A program made the translations under genes and the position numbers. Shown piece by piece: positions 1 through 8,246 of a stretch of DNA of 35,124 nucleotides. Source of the DNA: Pseudobacter sp. Its GTDB lineage: Bacteria; Bacteroidota; Bacteroidia; Chitinophagales; Chitinophagaceae. The stretch lies in the NCBI GenBank assembly GCA_017849455.1, contig JAFIGX010000008.1:1-35124 (forward strand). Reading direction: 5' to 3'. Below the pieces are notes generated by a model that was not told the origin of the DNA, searched no databases, and saw nothing but the letters and a program-made list of their open reading frames with translations. The first letter of the stretch is position 1; each line of letters begins with the position of its first letter.

Positions 1-10
1 ATGAAATGGC

Positions 11-3000
11 ATGCATAAATATACATCCCGGATAATCGTGAGTATTGGCCTGGTGGTGTGCTGTCAGTGTGTGCAGGCACAAAGAACTGCTCCTGCTGCC
101 TATAATCCTGCCATCAAAGTGAATTATATCCGCACCTGGGAAGCCACGGCCCCTGAGCAGACCCCTGCAACGCTGATAACCCGGCCACTGAGGGATGTAA
201 GGCAGTCTACGCAATATTTTGATGGACTGGGCCGTCCGGTCCAGACGGTGGTAAAGCAAGGATCGATGCAGACGGGCAGCAGTCCACTGGACCTGGTAAG
301 CCCGGTGGTGTATGATGAGCTGGGCCGGGAGGTATACAAATATTTGCCTTTTGCGGCGAACAATACCGGAGGTAATGCATCGCTGAACGATGGCCTGTTC
401 AAACAGAACCCTTTCCAGCAGGATTCCACCTTCAACAAAGGGCAATTCCCAGGCGAGACTTACTACTACAGCAAAACCAACTATGAAGCATCTCCATTGA
501 ACCGGGTACTGGAAGTGTATGCCCCCGGCAATAGCTGGGTAGGCAGCGAGGATAATACAGATCCCCCCACCCGCCGGCGTATCAGTACCGAATACCTGAT
601 CAGTACGGCCAGTGATGCTGTTCGGATCTGGACGGTGAGCGGCAGTAGCTTCAGTACGGCGTCGGTGTATGATGCCGGTCAGTTGTACAAAACGGTGACG
701 ATCGATGAACACCAGAAAAAGATGGTGGAATACAAAGACAAGGAAGGCCAGGTAGTGCTCAAGAAAGTACAACTGGACAACACACCCACCGAAGGCCATG
801 AGGGATGGCTGTGCACCTATTATATCTACGATGACCTTCACCAGCTCCGTGGAGTGATCCAGCCCCGGGGTGTAGAGTTGCTGCAGCAAAACAGTTGGAA
901 CATCAATGCGCTGAACGGGGATATATTGAATGAACAATGTTTTAGATATAACTACGACGAGCGGCGGCGAATGATCACCAAAAAAATACCGGGAGCGGGA
1001 GAAGTCTACATGGTCTATGATGCCAGAGACAGGCTGGTATTGACACAGGATGCAAATCTGCGGGCCAGCAATACCTGGCTGTTCACCAAATACGATGCCC
1101 TCAACCGGCCGATCTATACAGGCAAATATGTAAATGCCAGCTACACCACCCAACAAGCGATGCAGGGATACCTGAACGGGCAAAGCCTTGCCATGTATGA
1201 GACCTATACTCCCGGTGGTGCTTTACCGATGTATACTTTGAATCGGAGTTTCCCGGTAGTTACCTATAATGATATTTTAACAGCGACTTATTATGACGAT
1301 TATGGCTGGACGAACGGTGTACCAGCCGATTACAGAACATTCGACAATAGTGTAGTAACCGCGTTTTACAGCCCAAGTAATACGATCTATCCCTATCCTC
1401 AACCCATTGAAGTAAGTAACAACACCCGTGGACTGGTGACCGGGACCATTGTAAAAACGCTGGACGGGACCAAAGACCTGGTAACTACCAGTTTTTATGA
1501 TGTAAAGGGAAGAGTGATACAGGTAAAGGCAGAAAACTACACAGGCGCCTGTGATGTAACTACCACCCAATATAGCTTTATTGGTCAACCGTTGATGACC
1601 TATCTGCATCACCTGAAATACGGAACCAATTCCCAGCGACATGATGTGCTCACCAGGATCGATTATGATGACCTGGGACGAGTATTGACAATCAGGAAAA
1701 CAATAGGTAGTAGTGTCGATGGTCAGGCCATTTCGAAGGCAGAACAGGTGATTGTGAGCAATGAATATGATGCATTGGGCCAATTGAAAAAGAAAACACC
1801 AGGCAGCGCGTCTATTGAGACGCTTCAATATGACTACAATATCCGGGGCTGGATGCTGGGGGTCAACCGGAACTTTATCAAAGACCAGGGCAGTAACAAA
1901 TTCGGCTTTGAGCTGGGGTATGATAAAACGGCCGCTATCGTCAACGGCAGTGCGTACACCACGGCACAATACAATGGTAATATCAGTGGCACGACGTGGA
2001 AAAGTGCAGGAGACAATGAGAAACGGAAATACGATTTTACCTATGATAATATCAACCGGCTCACGGGAGCAGCCTTCACCCAGTATTCCGGCAGTTCCTT
2101 CAACACCAACGACAATCTCGATTTCACGGTCAGGAACCTGAGCTATGATGCCAATGGGAATATCCTCACGATAGAGCAACGGGGCTGGCGATTAGGAGGT
2201 AGCATTACCATGGACAGTCTCCTGTATACTTATTACGACCGGAGCAACCGGCTGAAGAATGTGTGGGACAGGCAGAACGATACAGCTACCCGGTTGGGTG
2301 ATTTCCGGAGCTCGGGCTTATACATGAACAGCCTGGGGAACAATAAAACGACGGCAGCCACCGACTACACGTACGACAATAATGGTAACCTGACGAGAGA
2401 CCTGAACAAAGACATCGGTAATGCCACCACCGAAGGGATCACGTATAACCACTTGAACCTACCGGAAAGCATCACTGTCAGGAATGGAGCGGGCGTGAAG
2501 GGCACGATCAGCTATGTGTATGATGCGATAGGCACCAAATGGAAGAAGACGGTACAGGAAACAGGTCAGCCGGCCAGGACGACGGTATACATCGATCCGT
2601 TGGTGTATGAGAACGATACCCTGCAATTCATCGGGCATGAGGAAGGGCGATTGCGATATGCCAGGAAATATAACCTGAATGGTTCCAGCCAGTACCAGTT
2701 CATATATGATTATTTTCTGAAAGACCATTTGGGCAATGTGCGGATGGTATTGACCGAACAGCGGGACACGGCTGGTTATATGGCCACGATGGAAGCGGCC
2801 TACCGTGCCAAAGAAAATGCGTTGTTTGCTAATATTCCACAAACATCGTATGCCAAAGGGATGGTGCCGGGCGGCTATCCGAATGACCCGACCACTTCGC
2901 TGAATGATTCGGTGGCAAGAGTGAATGGAAGCACCAAAAAAGTAGGGCCTGCATTGGTGTTGAAGGTGATGAGTGGGGACAGGGTAGACATCGGGGTGAA

Positions 3001-3916
3001 ATCATTTTACCGGGGCACGGGCAGTGGGGGCAGCACGAGTGATCCCTTGCCGGAGATATTGAGTTCGCTGGCAGGAGGGATCGTAGGAGTGGCAGGAGAG
3101 AGTAAGGGTAGTTTCGGGCAATTGAATAATGCAGGGGGTCCGTTGGCCGGGGTGTTGACGAATTTCCGGCAGGGGAACAACCCGGATGTGCCGGGCAAGC
3201 CGAAGGCATATTTGAACTGGATATTGTTGGATGAGCGGTTCAAATTAGTGAACACCTATCCACAAAGTGGAGCGATACCGGTGGGGAGTGCGGATGTGCT
3301 GAATACGCTGGCTTATTCTGGCATTGATATTACCAGGAATGGCTTTTTGTATATTTATGTGAGCAATGAGACCCAGAACTGGGATGTGTTCTTTGATAAT
3401 TTGAGTGTGCAGCATTATACGGGGTCGATGCTGGAGGAGACGCATTATTATCCGTTTGGGTTGACCATGGCGGGGATTAGCAGCAAGGCAATAGGAAAAT
3501 TAGAAAACAGGTTCAAGTTCAATGATGGGGCTGAATTAACTAACGAATTTGATCTTAACCTTTATGAAACAAGTTTTAGGGGCCTTGATCCTCAAATAGG
3601 AAGATTTTGGCAGATAGATCCAGTAGCGGATGTAAATGCGGAGTGGGGACAATACGTTTTTTCCAATGATAACCCTATATTATTGAATGATCAATTAGGA
3701 TTAGACGCAGATACTGTAACCTTGCCCGCTGTAATTGTTACGCCCCATGGGAATGGTACGATGAGTGTTGTTTGTATTACCTGTAGTTTAAATAAGCCAA
3801 ATCCGAGCAAGGCGCTTATTTCAGGAGAGATGCGTCCTGTGCCAGGTCCGGGAAGGGGGCCGCTTTTTACAAACGAGGATTTAATCTACATCATCGCAAA
3901 AAGATTAACCACTTAA
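11..3916 (+). CDS. RHS repeat-associated protein with DUF6443 N-terminus; toxin tip cut off by an in-frame stop
   Basis: The 1301-residue protein starts with a Sec-type signal peptide (hydrophobic stretch about residues 8-22, likely cleavage after VQA). An N-terminal block of DUF6443 type follows (about 35-210, including TQYFDGLGRPVQ). YD/RHS repeats then run to about residue 880 (for example YDALNRPIYTGKY, YDANGNILTI). A degenerate RHS core lies near 1178-1230 (GLDPQIGRFWQIDP, then NPILLNDQLGLD). RHS proteins form a shell around a variable C-terminal toxin, released after the core. Only about 75 residues follow the core before TAA at 3914-3916, while the same frame stays open to 4390. From about 3490 the DNA becomes AT-rich, the usual junction between conserved shell and exchanged tip. 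The first ATG, at position 1, reads into a stop after five codons, so 11 is the start. Family call is firm; toxin delivery is inferred from the family. Confidence 0.9.
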   Translation: MHKYTSRIIVSIGLVVCCQCVQAQRTAPAAYNPAIKVNYIRTWEATAPEQTPATLITRPLRDVRQSTQYFDGLGRPVQTVVKQGSMQTGSSPLDLVSPVVYDELGREVYKYLPFAANNTGGNASLNDGLFKQNPFQQDSTFNKGQFPGETYYYSKTNYEASPLNRVLEVYAPGNSWVGSEDNTDPPTRRRISTEYLISTASDAVRIWTVSGSSFSTASVYDAGQLYKTVTIDEHQKKMVEYKDKEGQVVLKKVQLDNTPTEGHEGWLCTYYIYDDLHQLRGVIQPRGVELLQQNSWNINALNGDILNEQCFRYNYDERRRMITKKIPGAGEVYMVYDARDRLVLTQDANLRASNTWLFTKYDALNRPIYTGKYVNASYTTQQAMQGYLNGQSLAMYETYTPGGALPMYTLNRSFPVVTYNDILTATYYDDYGWTNGVPADYRTFDNSVVTAFYSPSNTIYPYPQPIEVSNNTRGLVTGTIVKTLDGTKDLVTTSFYDVKGRVIQVKAENYTGACDVTTTQYSFIGQPLMTYLHHLKYGTNSQRHDVLTRIDYDDLGRVLTIRKTIGSSVDGQAISKAEQVIVSNEYDALGQLKKKTPGSASIETLQYDYNIRGWMLGVNRNFIKDQGSNKFGFELGYDKTAAIVNGSAYTTAQYNGNISGTTWKSAGDNEKRKYDFTYDNINRLTGAAFTQYSGSSFNTNDNLDFTVRNLSYDANGNILTIEQRGWRLGGSITMDSLLYTYYDRSNRLKNVWDRQNDTATRLGDFRSSGLYMNSLGNNKTTAATDYTYDNNGNLTRDLNKDIGNATTEGITYNHLNLPESITVRNGAGVKGTISYVYDAIGTKWKKTVQETGQPARTTVYIDPLVYENDTLQFIGHEEGRLRYARKYNLNGSSQYQFIYDYFLKDHLGNVRMVLTEQRDTAGYMATMEAAYRAKENALFANIPQTSYAKGMVPGGYPNDPTTSLNDSVARVNGSTKKVGPALVLKVMSGDRVDIGVKSFYRGTGSGGSTSDPLPEILSSLAGGIVGVAGESKGSFGQLNNAGGPLAGVLTNFRQGNNPDVPGKPKAYLNWILLDERFKLVNTYPQSGAIPVGSADVLNTLAYSGIDITRNGFLYIYVSNETQNWDVFFDNLSVQHYTGSMLEETHYYPFGLTMAGISSKAIGKLENRFKFNDGAELTNEFDLNLYETSFRGLDPQIGRFWQIDPVADVNAEWGQYVFSNDNPILLNDQLGLDADTVTLPAVIVTPHGNGTMSVVCITCSLNKPNPSKALISGEMRPVPGPGRGPLFTNEDLIYIIAKRLTT

Positions 3917-4390
3917 GAGCGACTAGATTGGTTTGGCTTTGATCCAGAGGATCCAATTAGTGATATTCAGAATAGAGTAGCATTGGAGGCAACTGCTTGG
4001 CAAAAGTTCTGGAACGGACCGTTCTTTTTGGGCAAGAATGTTTTTGGAGGAGATATCTATAGACGTTATTATGGAGGTGTGCCTCCCGATGGTGTAATAG
4101 GGGCAGCAGGATCTACCGAGGGGGCGTATACAGTCTTTAAGAATATTTCAAAAAGGATACGTGCGAAAAGTACTATTAACTTTTTTGTTGGAATGAAACT
4201 TGCAAATTTCGAGTCTTCCTTGGCAAAAGCTGCAGGTAAAGCCTGGCAATATTCGGAGGATGGAAAGGTTAAGAAATTATTTCATAAAGGAATTGAATAT
4301 ATTAGTCGAAACTTTTCGAAAAGTGGCGAAAGTACAATTGAGATTTGGAAGGATGGAAATCTTTTACAAAAATATCGACTATCAAACTAA
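3917..4390 (+). pseudogene. Stranded toxin-tip region of the RHS gene (same frame, after an in-frame TAA)
   Basis: Directly after the RHS stop codon the same frame is open for 157 codons, to TAA at 4388-4390, with no frameshift needed. The first ATG-like start is a TTG at 3983, which would leave a 135-residue product without signal or core. The encoded stretch (DWFGFDPEDPISD near its start, GKAWQYSEDGKVKKLF near residue 110, ending in KDGNLLQKYRL) has the length and position of a polymorphic-toxin C-terminal domain. A candidate immunity gene follows 11 bases later. I do not recognise the toxin family. It is either the tip of the RHS protein lost through a nonsense mutation, or an orphan tip expressed on its own. 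The continuous frame favours the first. Confidence 0.6.
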
Positions 4391-4401
4391 TAATTTGGAG
4401 T

Positions 4402-4941
4402 ATGAAACAAAGGAATGCATTATATAATGGCAAATCTTTCCCTAGGTATATTTTCACTGGCGATGAAATCAAACATATATTCTTTGAATTTTCATACGCG
4501 TTTGAGGAAGATTTTTGGGAACCTTTTAAAGCAGTTCTTGAAAAAAATAACATCGAGGAAATAGTGATCGAAAATCTGAAGCCCCATTATTTTTTTCGGG
4601 AAACCATCAATGTATCTGATCTTCCTCGTGCATTTATTGAAGCAACAAGAGAATTAAAATTAGAAGGCTTTTTCCCTTCCAGAGTTAGCCTTTATATGTT
4701 AACTGAGATAGCCTTGGTTTATCCAGAAAATGGAGAGAATTCTTTTTGCTTATACTTGGATAGACGATTTGATTTGGCTATTCTAGGGGTAAAGGATCTA
4801 ATCGAAATACCCTCACTGGCTTTCATCAGGAAGGATGAGGTTTTTGATTATTTGTATACCCTCTTTAATGGCAAACTCCCTGAAAATTCACAAGAACAAC
4901 TCAAGAAGAATTGGAGAATTGTACCTAATTCAGGGATTTAA
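4402..4941 (+). CDS. Unrecognised 179-residue protein, putative immunity protein of the RHS toxin tip
   Basis: The ATG at 4402 is preceded by GGAG one base upstream and by the end of the toxin-tip frame 11 bases upstream. An earlier in-frame ATG at 4345 lies inside the tip and would add 19 residues encoded by shared DNA, so 4402 is preferred. The protein has no signal peptide or membrane segment. It is rich in aromatic and acidic residues (FEFSYAFEEDFWEPFKAVLE near the start, LYLDRRFDLAILGVKDLIE near residue 125), like many cytosolic immunity proteins. I cannot assign it to a named Imm family. The role is inferred only from position immediately behind a toxin tip and from the same AT-rich composition. 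Confidence 0.6.
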   Translation: MKQRNALYNGKSFPRYIFTGDEIKHIFFEFSYAFEEDFWEPFKAVLEKNNIEEIVIENLKPHYFFRETINVSDLPRAFIEATRELKLEGFFPSRVSLYMLTEIALVYPENGENSFCLYLDRRFDLAILGVKDLIEIPSLAFIRKDEVFDYLYTLFNGKLPENSQEQLKKNWRIVPNSGI

Positions 4942-5102
4942 ATTGAGTAGCTTAAATACCTAATCTTCAAAAATCAATTCACGTAATGGGTTTATTTTGA
5001 TTTATGGATATAGCTGCCACAGTTCTACCCAAGTGGCCTCGAATAATGCGATTGACACCCTTGAAATCATTTAGAGCAGCCTACTTGATTTATATACGTT
5101 AT

Positions 5103-5606
5103 ATGAAAAAGAAAATTGAAGCCAAACCAGGCGATATTATAAAAATTCCACTACCTGATGGATCGCATACCTATGCAAGAATACTTGTTGATGACAGCTA
5201 TGCTTTTTATGATTGCAAAACAATGGAGGATATTACAGATTTTGAGATTATTCTTAAAAAATCGATCTTATTTTGTGCCGTAGTCGACATTTTTGCTATA
5301 AAAGAGAGGAGCTGGACAATTATTGGAAACAGGCCATTGGAAGGTAAGTTGAAGGATTTTTATCCAAGGTACTTTATGCCTGCTCCTACCAATGAGGCAA
5401 ATATTGGCTTTTATGAAGTATATAAGGATGAAATAGAGGATGCTATTAAGAAGGATTGGGTAGTTGGTGACAGCAAAACGCAACTTGGCGGGATCAATGG
5501 CAGAGAACACATAGAACCACGTATCATGGCTTATTATGAAGGGGAAAAGAGTAGATTTACGAGTGAAGGTGTCGATTTTTTTAAGAAATATCTAGGGCTA
5601 CCATAA
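5103..5606 (+). CDS. Imm26-like immunity protein, copy 1 of a tandem array
   Basis: This 167-residue cytosolic protein begins with the block KPGDIIKIPLPDG (residues 8-20), which resembles the conserved start of the Imm26 family of polymorphic-toxin immunity proteins. ATG 5103 is chosen because it lines up exactly with the start of copy 3 at 6316. An upstream in-frame start at 5004 would add 33 residues with no counterpart there. It differs from copy 3 mainly at the C-terminus (last 22 residues) and at scattered surface-type positions, which would fit adaptation to different toxin variants. The middle of the protein (AIKKDWVVGDSKTQLGG) is nearly identical in both. Imm26 assignment is from memory of the family, not a search. 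Confidence 0.75.
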   Translation: MKKKIEAKPGDIIKIPLPDGSHTYARILVDDSYAFYDCKTMEDITDFEIILKKSILFCAVVDIFAIKERSWTIIGNRPLEGKLKDFYPRYFMPAPTNEANIGFYEVYKDEIEDAIKKDWVVGDSKTQLGGINGREHIEPRIMAYYEGEKSRFTSEGVDFFKKYLGLP

Positions 5607-5665
5607 ATCCATTGAGCCACATCTGTATTTTAGAAAATTTGAGATGCTACCTTGATAACCTAGCT

Positions 5666-6175
5666 ATGAAAAGTTTAACAATTACAAAGTCTGGGGATTT
5701 AATAAAAATTCCTTATTCTGATAGTGCTCATACTTCTGCAAGAATATTAATTGATGGCAGCTATGCAATATATGATTGTAAAACTTCAACAGATATTTCC
5801 AATTTAGAAAGTATCCTTCAAAAGCCTATATTATTTATAGCTTGGGTTGATGTTTTTGGATTGAAGGAAGGCTGGTGGACAATTGTTGGCAGCATACCTT
5901 TAGAAGGTGACTTAAAGAATTTTTATCCGAGATTTTTTAATGCCTCACCTAACAATGGTATTGATGTTGGGTTTTATGAAGTATATAAAGACTAAATAGA
6001 AGAAGCAATTAAGAAGGATTGGATAGTGGGGGATCAAAAAACTCAAATGGGTGGGTTGCATGGGCGGGTGCATCTTGAAAATAGGATTATGGATCATTAT
6101 GATGGGAGAATGCATGAAGGGAATAGACTGGCTATATTGGTGTTTAAAAAATACCTTGGCCTGCCTCTGGATTAA
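5666..6175 (+). pseudogene. Imm26-like copy 2, interrupted by a nonsense codon
   Basis: The frame starting at ATG 5666 encodes a diverged member of the same family (SGDLIKIPYSDSAHTSARIL near the start). It meets TAA at 5993-5995, codon 110. The two neighbouring copies have GAA at exactly this position (5430-5432 and 6643-6645), so a single G-to-T change explains the stop. Reading continues in frame (IEEAIKKDWIVGDQKTQMGG, ending KKYLGLPLD) to TAA at 6173-6175, giving an expected full length of 169 residues. The truncated 109-residue product would lack the conserved C-terminal third. The good match on both sides of the stop shows that the loss is recent, or that the stop is a sequencing error. 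Confidence 0.8.
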
Positions 6176-6315
6176 GAACTACTGGCATTCTCTCTAAAAC
6201 AGAAATATATAACTCCAAATACTATTGCTCAAACATTAACAAATTGAGGTATCAAATTACTCAAAATGAAAGGAGAAATAATTAGATTGGCAAAGGGGAC
6301 TCAGATATACTATTT

Positions 6316-6819
6316 ATGAGAAAGAAAATTGAAGCCAAACCAGGCGATATTATAAAAATTCCATTACCTGATGGGACGCATACCTATGCAAGAATATTTG
6401 TGGATGACAGTTATGCTTTTTATGATTGCAAAACTATGGAGGATATTACTGATTTTGAGATTATTCTTAAAAAACCGATCTTATTTTGTGCTGTAGTCGA
6501 CATTTTTGCCGTAAAAGAAGGACGGTGGAAAATTATTGGAAACAAGCCGTTGGAAGGCAAATTGACTAATTTTTATCCACGATACTTTATGCCCGCTCCT
6601 ACTTTCGATGCAAATCTTGGTTTCTACGAAGTATATAAGGATGAAATAGAAGATGCTATTAAGAAGGACTGGGTTGTTGGTGACAGTAAAACGCAACTTG
6701 GCGGGATCAATGGCAGAGAACACATAGAGCCACGTATCATGGCTCATTATGAAGGGCGAAAATATCCATTTAATGAGATTAAAATTAGCTTATTTAAGAA
6801 ACACCTTGGGCTACCATAA
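6316..6819 (+). CDS. Imm26-like immunity protein, copy 3 of a tandem array
   Basis: A 167-residue protein of the same length as copy 1 and aligning without gaps, with the Imm26-type start KPGDIIKIPLPDG at residues 8-20. It is preceded by a 140-nt AT-rich spacer. The main differences from copy 1 are in the segment after VVDIFA, around APTFDANLG, and in the C-terminal tail (KYPFNEIKISLFKKHLGLP). No signal peptide or membrane segment is present, so it should act in the cytosol. A 17-codon open stretch starting at ATG 6266 overlaps its start codon, but there is no sign that this is translated. Confidence 0.75.
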   Translation: MRKKIEAKPGDIIKIPLPDGTHTYARIFVDDSYAFYDCKTMEDITDFEIILKKPILFCAVVDIFAVKEGRWKIIGNKPLEGKLTNFYPRYFMPAPTFDANLGFYEVYKDEIEDAIKKDWVVGDSKTQLGGINGREHIEPRIMAHYEGRKYPFNEIKISLFKKHLGLP

Positions 6820-6866
6820 ATCTATAGAGCTACTATAAAGAAGAGACAGCGCTCAAATCAGATATT

Positions 6867-7304
6867 TTGATAGGAAAATTAAAAAGTAGGAATTTCAGCT
6901 TAATTCTAATATCTATCCTTTCTTGTTTTTGCAACAGTAGTAAAAAATTATTACTACCCATCAAAGATGGGATATTTGCAAAAACTTCTTTGGAAAATAG
7001 ATATAGGGGGAATGAAATCCTTATTTTTTCAAAGGAAGATCGTTTTGTGAGAGCGGCGGGAAATGGTATGATTAAAAATATAACGGAAGTCGAACAGTAT
7101 TTAGGCCTAATAACTGAAGACGATTATTTAATTTCATATGGCAACCTGGATAGTGTTTTTGTAAAAAGAGGCGATAAGATTAAACGTGGTCAAATTATTG
7201 GTTCGATAAAGAAATCTAAATATGATGATTTTTTAATGCTTAGTCTATATATCGAGAAAAATGGGAAGAGCATAACTGATACTTCAATTTTAGTGTATAA
7301 GTAA
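6867..7304 (+). CDS. Small exported protein with a non-catalytic M23 (LytM)-like fold
   Basis: The 145-residue protein begins at TTG 6867; no in-frame ATG exists before the signal segment (about residues 10-23, LILISILSCFC). A Cys in a weak lipobox (ILSC) may be lipidated. The mature part shows the repeating pattern of lysostaphin-type M23 domains: a turn at NGMIKNI, then DDYLISYGNLDSVFVKRGDK, then IKRGQIIGSI, then LYIEKNGKSI. In active M23 peptidases the last block is HxH followed by a similar tail, and an HxxxD lies before the first. Both zinc-binding motifs are missing here, so peptidase activity is not expected. Placed behind the immunity array and equally AT-rich, it may be cargo of the toxin locus or a peptidoglycan-binding protein. 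Confidence 0.55.
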   Translation: MIGKLKSRNFSLILISILSCFCNSSKKLLLPIKDGIFAKTSLENRYRGNEILIFSKEDRFVRAAGNGMIKNITEVEQYLGLITEDDYLISYGNLDSVFVKRGDKIKRGQIIGSIKKSKYDDFLMLSLYIEKNGKSITDTSILVYK

Positions 7305-7385
7305 TGGAGAATATGAACATCTTGTATTTGATTAGAATTAAATGAAGCAACTTTCTTTAGAAGCGTAGATATTCAGTAAATATAA

Positions 7386-7943
7386 TTGAATTTAAAAAAT
7401 ATAAATAGAATATTTTGTTGTTGCACATTTGTTATAATACTAAGTGCGACGGGTAGCTGTCAGTTATCTAAAGAGAAATTAATAACTGAAAAGAATAACT
7501 GTATTGAAAAAAAAATCCAAAATTTAATGGGTAATAAACTATACCAGGAAGTTTTTTTTCAATTTAAAGATACTTTTGAAATCCTAAAAACCAGGAAAGA
7601 GTATTTTGGAGTGCCATCTTATGTGGAAAATAGAATTGATGATGCAGTTTTTTTTAAAAAAGATAGCAGTGAGTGTTTATTCATTGTTCTCCAACGCATG
7701 GCTGACACAACTAATATCTTTGGGGCTGCAAGAATAGTGAGAGGTATGAAAGAAAATACTAAATGGAAATTTAAAGTTGGACCCCAATACCACTTTGGAA
7801 AAGAATATTTTGATTTATTTAATAGAAATAGTTTTAGAAATATTTCCTTGTTATCACGATATAGTGTTTTAACGAATGGAAGCGTTGAAGTAAAAGGATG
7901 CGAAATCGATGATTATTATTGGTTTGTGCATTTAAAGCAATAA
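7386..7943 (+). CDS. Unrecognised putative lipoprotein, 185 residues
   Basis: The frame starts at TTG 7386, since no ATG precedes the hydrophobic segment. Residues 10-26 (ending SATGSC) look like a lipoprotein signal, with Cys 26 as the possible lipidated residue. The rest is soluble and rich in Lys, Phe and Asn, with a block containing FFKKDSSECLFIVLQRM and a final DDYYWFVHLKQ. I cannot place it in a family. The base composition is the most AT-rich in the window, with many A and T runs, which supports transfer as part of the toxin/immunity region. A gap of 81 bases separates it from the preceding lipoprotein gene, so the two may be co-transcribed. Confidence 0.5.
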   Translation: MNLKNINRIFCCCTFVIILSATGSCQLSKEKLITEKNNCIEKKIQNLMGNKLYQEVFFQFKDTFEILKTRKEYFGVPSYVENRIDDAVFFKKDSSECLFIVLQRMADTTNIFGAARIVRGMKENTKWKFKVGPQYHFGKEYFDLFNRNSFRNISLLSRYSVLTNGSVEVKGCEIDDYYWFVHLKQ

Positions 7944-8246
7944 CAGTCAATACATTTTTAATTAAAGGGGTAGTGGGCTGTCTCGCAAATAAGTATAGGG
8001 ACATCGAACGAAATAAGGACGTTGTGTTGACTATATTCCTCGGTCGGTTGCTACAAATAGCCTATAAAGTAAATGAATTAGTATTAATCTAATGAATTTC
8101 TCGCAATATATTAGCTGCCGCTCAATTTTTAAATAATTCAATATCAATAGAATAGGCTGTTTTATAAATAATCAATCTACAAATTAGGTTATTAAAGCGT
8201 CCTAATTTAGCTAAATTAAGTTATTCAAATGACTTAATTTTGATCC
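7944..8246. other. AT-rich intergenic region with operator-like repeats next to the ATPase gene
   Basis: No convincing gene was found in these 303 bases. The right half contains a perfect 16-base palindrome at 8203-8218 (TAATTTAGCTAAATTA). It also contains a 13-base near-direct repeat, AAATTAGGTTATT at 8181-8193 and AAATTAAGTTATT at 8213-8225, 32 bases apart, or about three helical turns. This arrangement ends 22 bases before the ATG at 8247 and would suit a DNA-binding regulator. The sequence TAATTTTG at 8235-8242 resembles a -7 box but lies too close to the start codon and lacks a -33 partner. Confidence 0.4.

Larger units (their letters stand above)
5103..6819 (+). repeat. Tandem gene triplication of the Imm26-like unit
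   Basis: Copies at 5103-5606, 5666-6175 and 6316-6819 follow each other in the same orientation. Copies 1 and 3 are close DNA duplicates aligned at a constant offset of 1213 bases. An exact 41-base match lies at 5475-5515 and 6688-6728, and another exact block of similar length lies near the start of each gene. Copy 2 is more diverged. That the outer two are the most alike suggests either gene conversion or duplication of a larger unit followed by divergence of the middle copy. Confidence 0.85.

Noticed and set aside
1277..2179. A 300-codon open frame opposite the RHS gene
   Set aside because: It is a shadow of the codon bias of the RHS gene; it lacks any domain and its composition follows the sense frame.
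6266..6319. A 17-codon reading frame overlapping the start of Imm26-like copy 3, a possible leader peptide
   Set aside because: Too short to support, without a ribosome-binding site pattern usual for this phylum and without regulatory structure behind it.
6843..7984. GAGACAGC at 6843-6850 and GGGCTGTCTC at 7975-7984, resembling insertion-sequence ends around the two lipoprotein genes
   Set aside because: The matching part is only eight bases, the orientation is the reverse of what IS ends need, no target-site duplication is visible and no transposase lies between.
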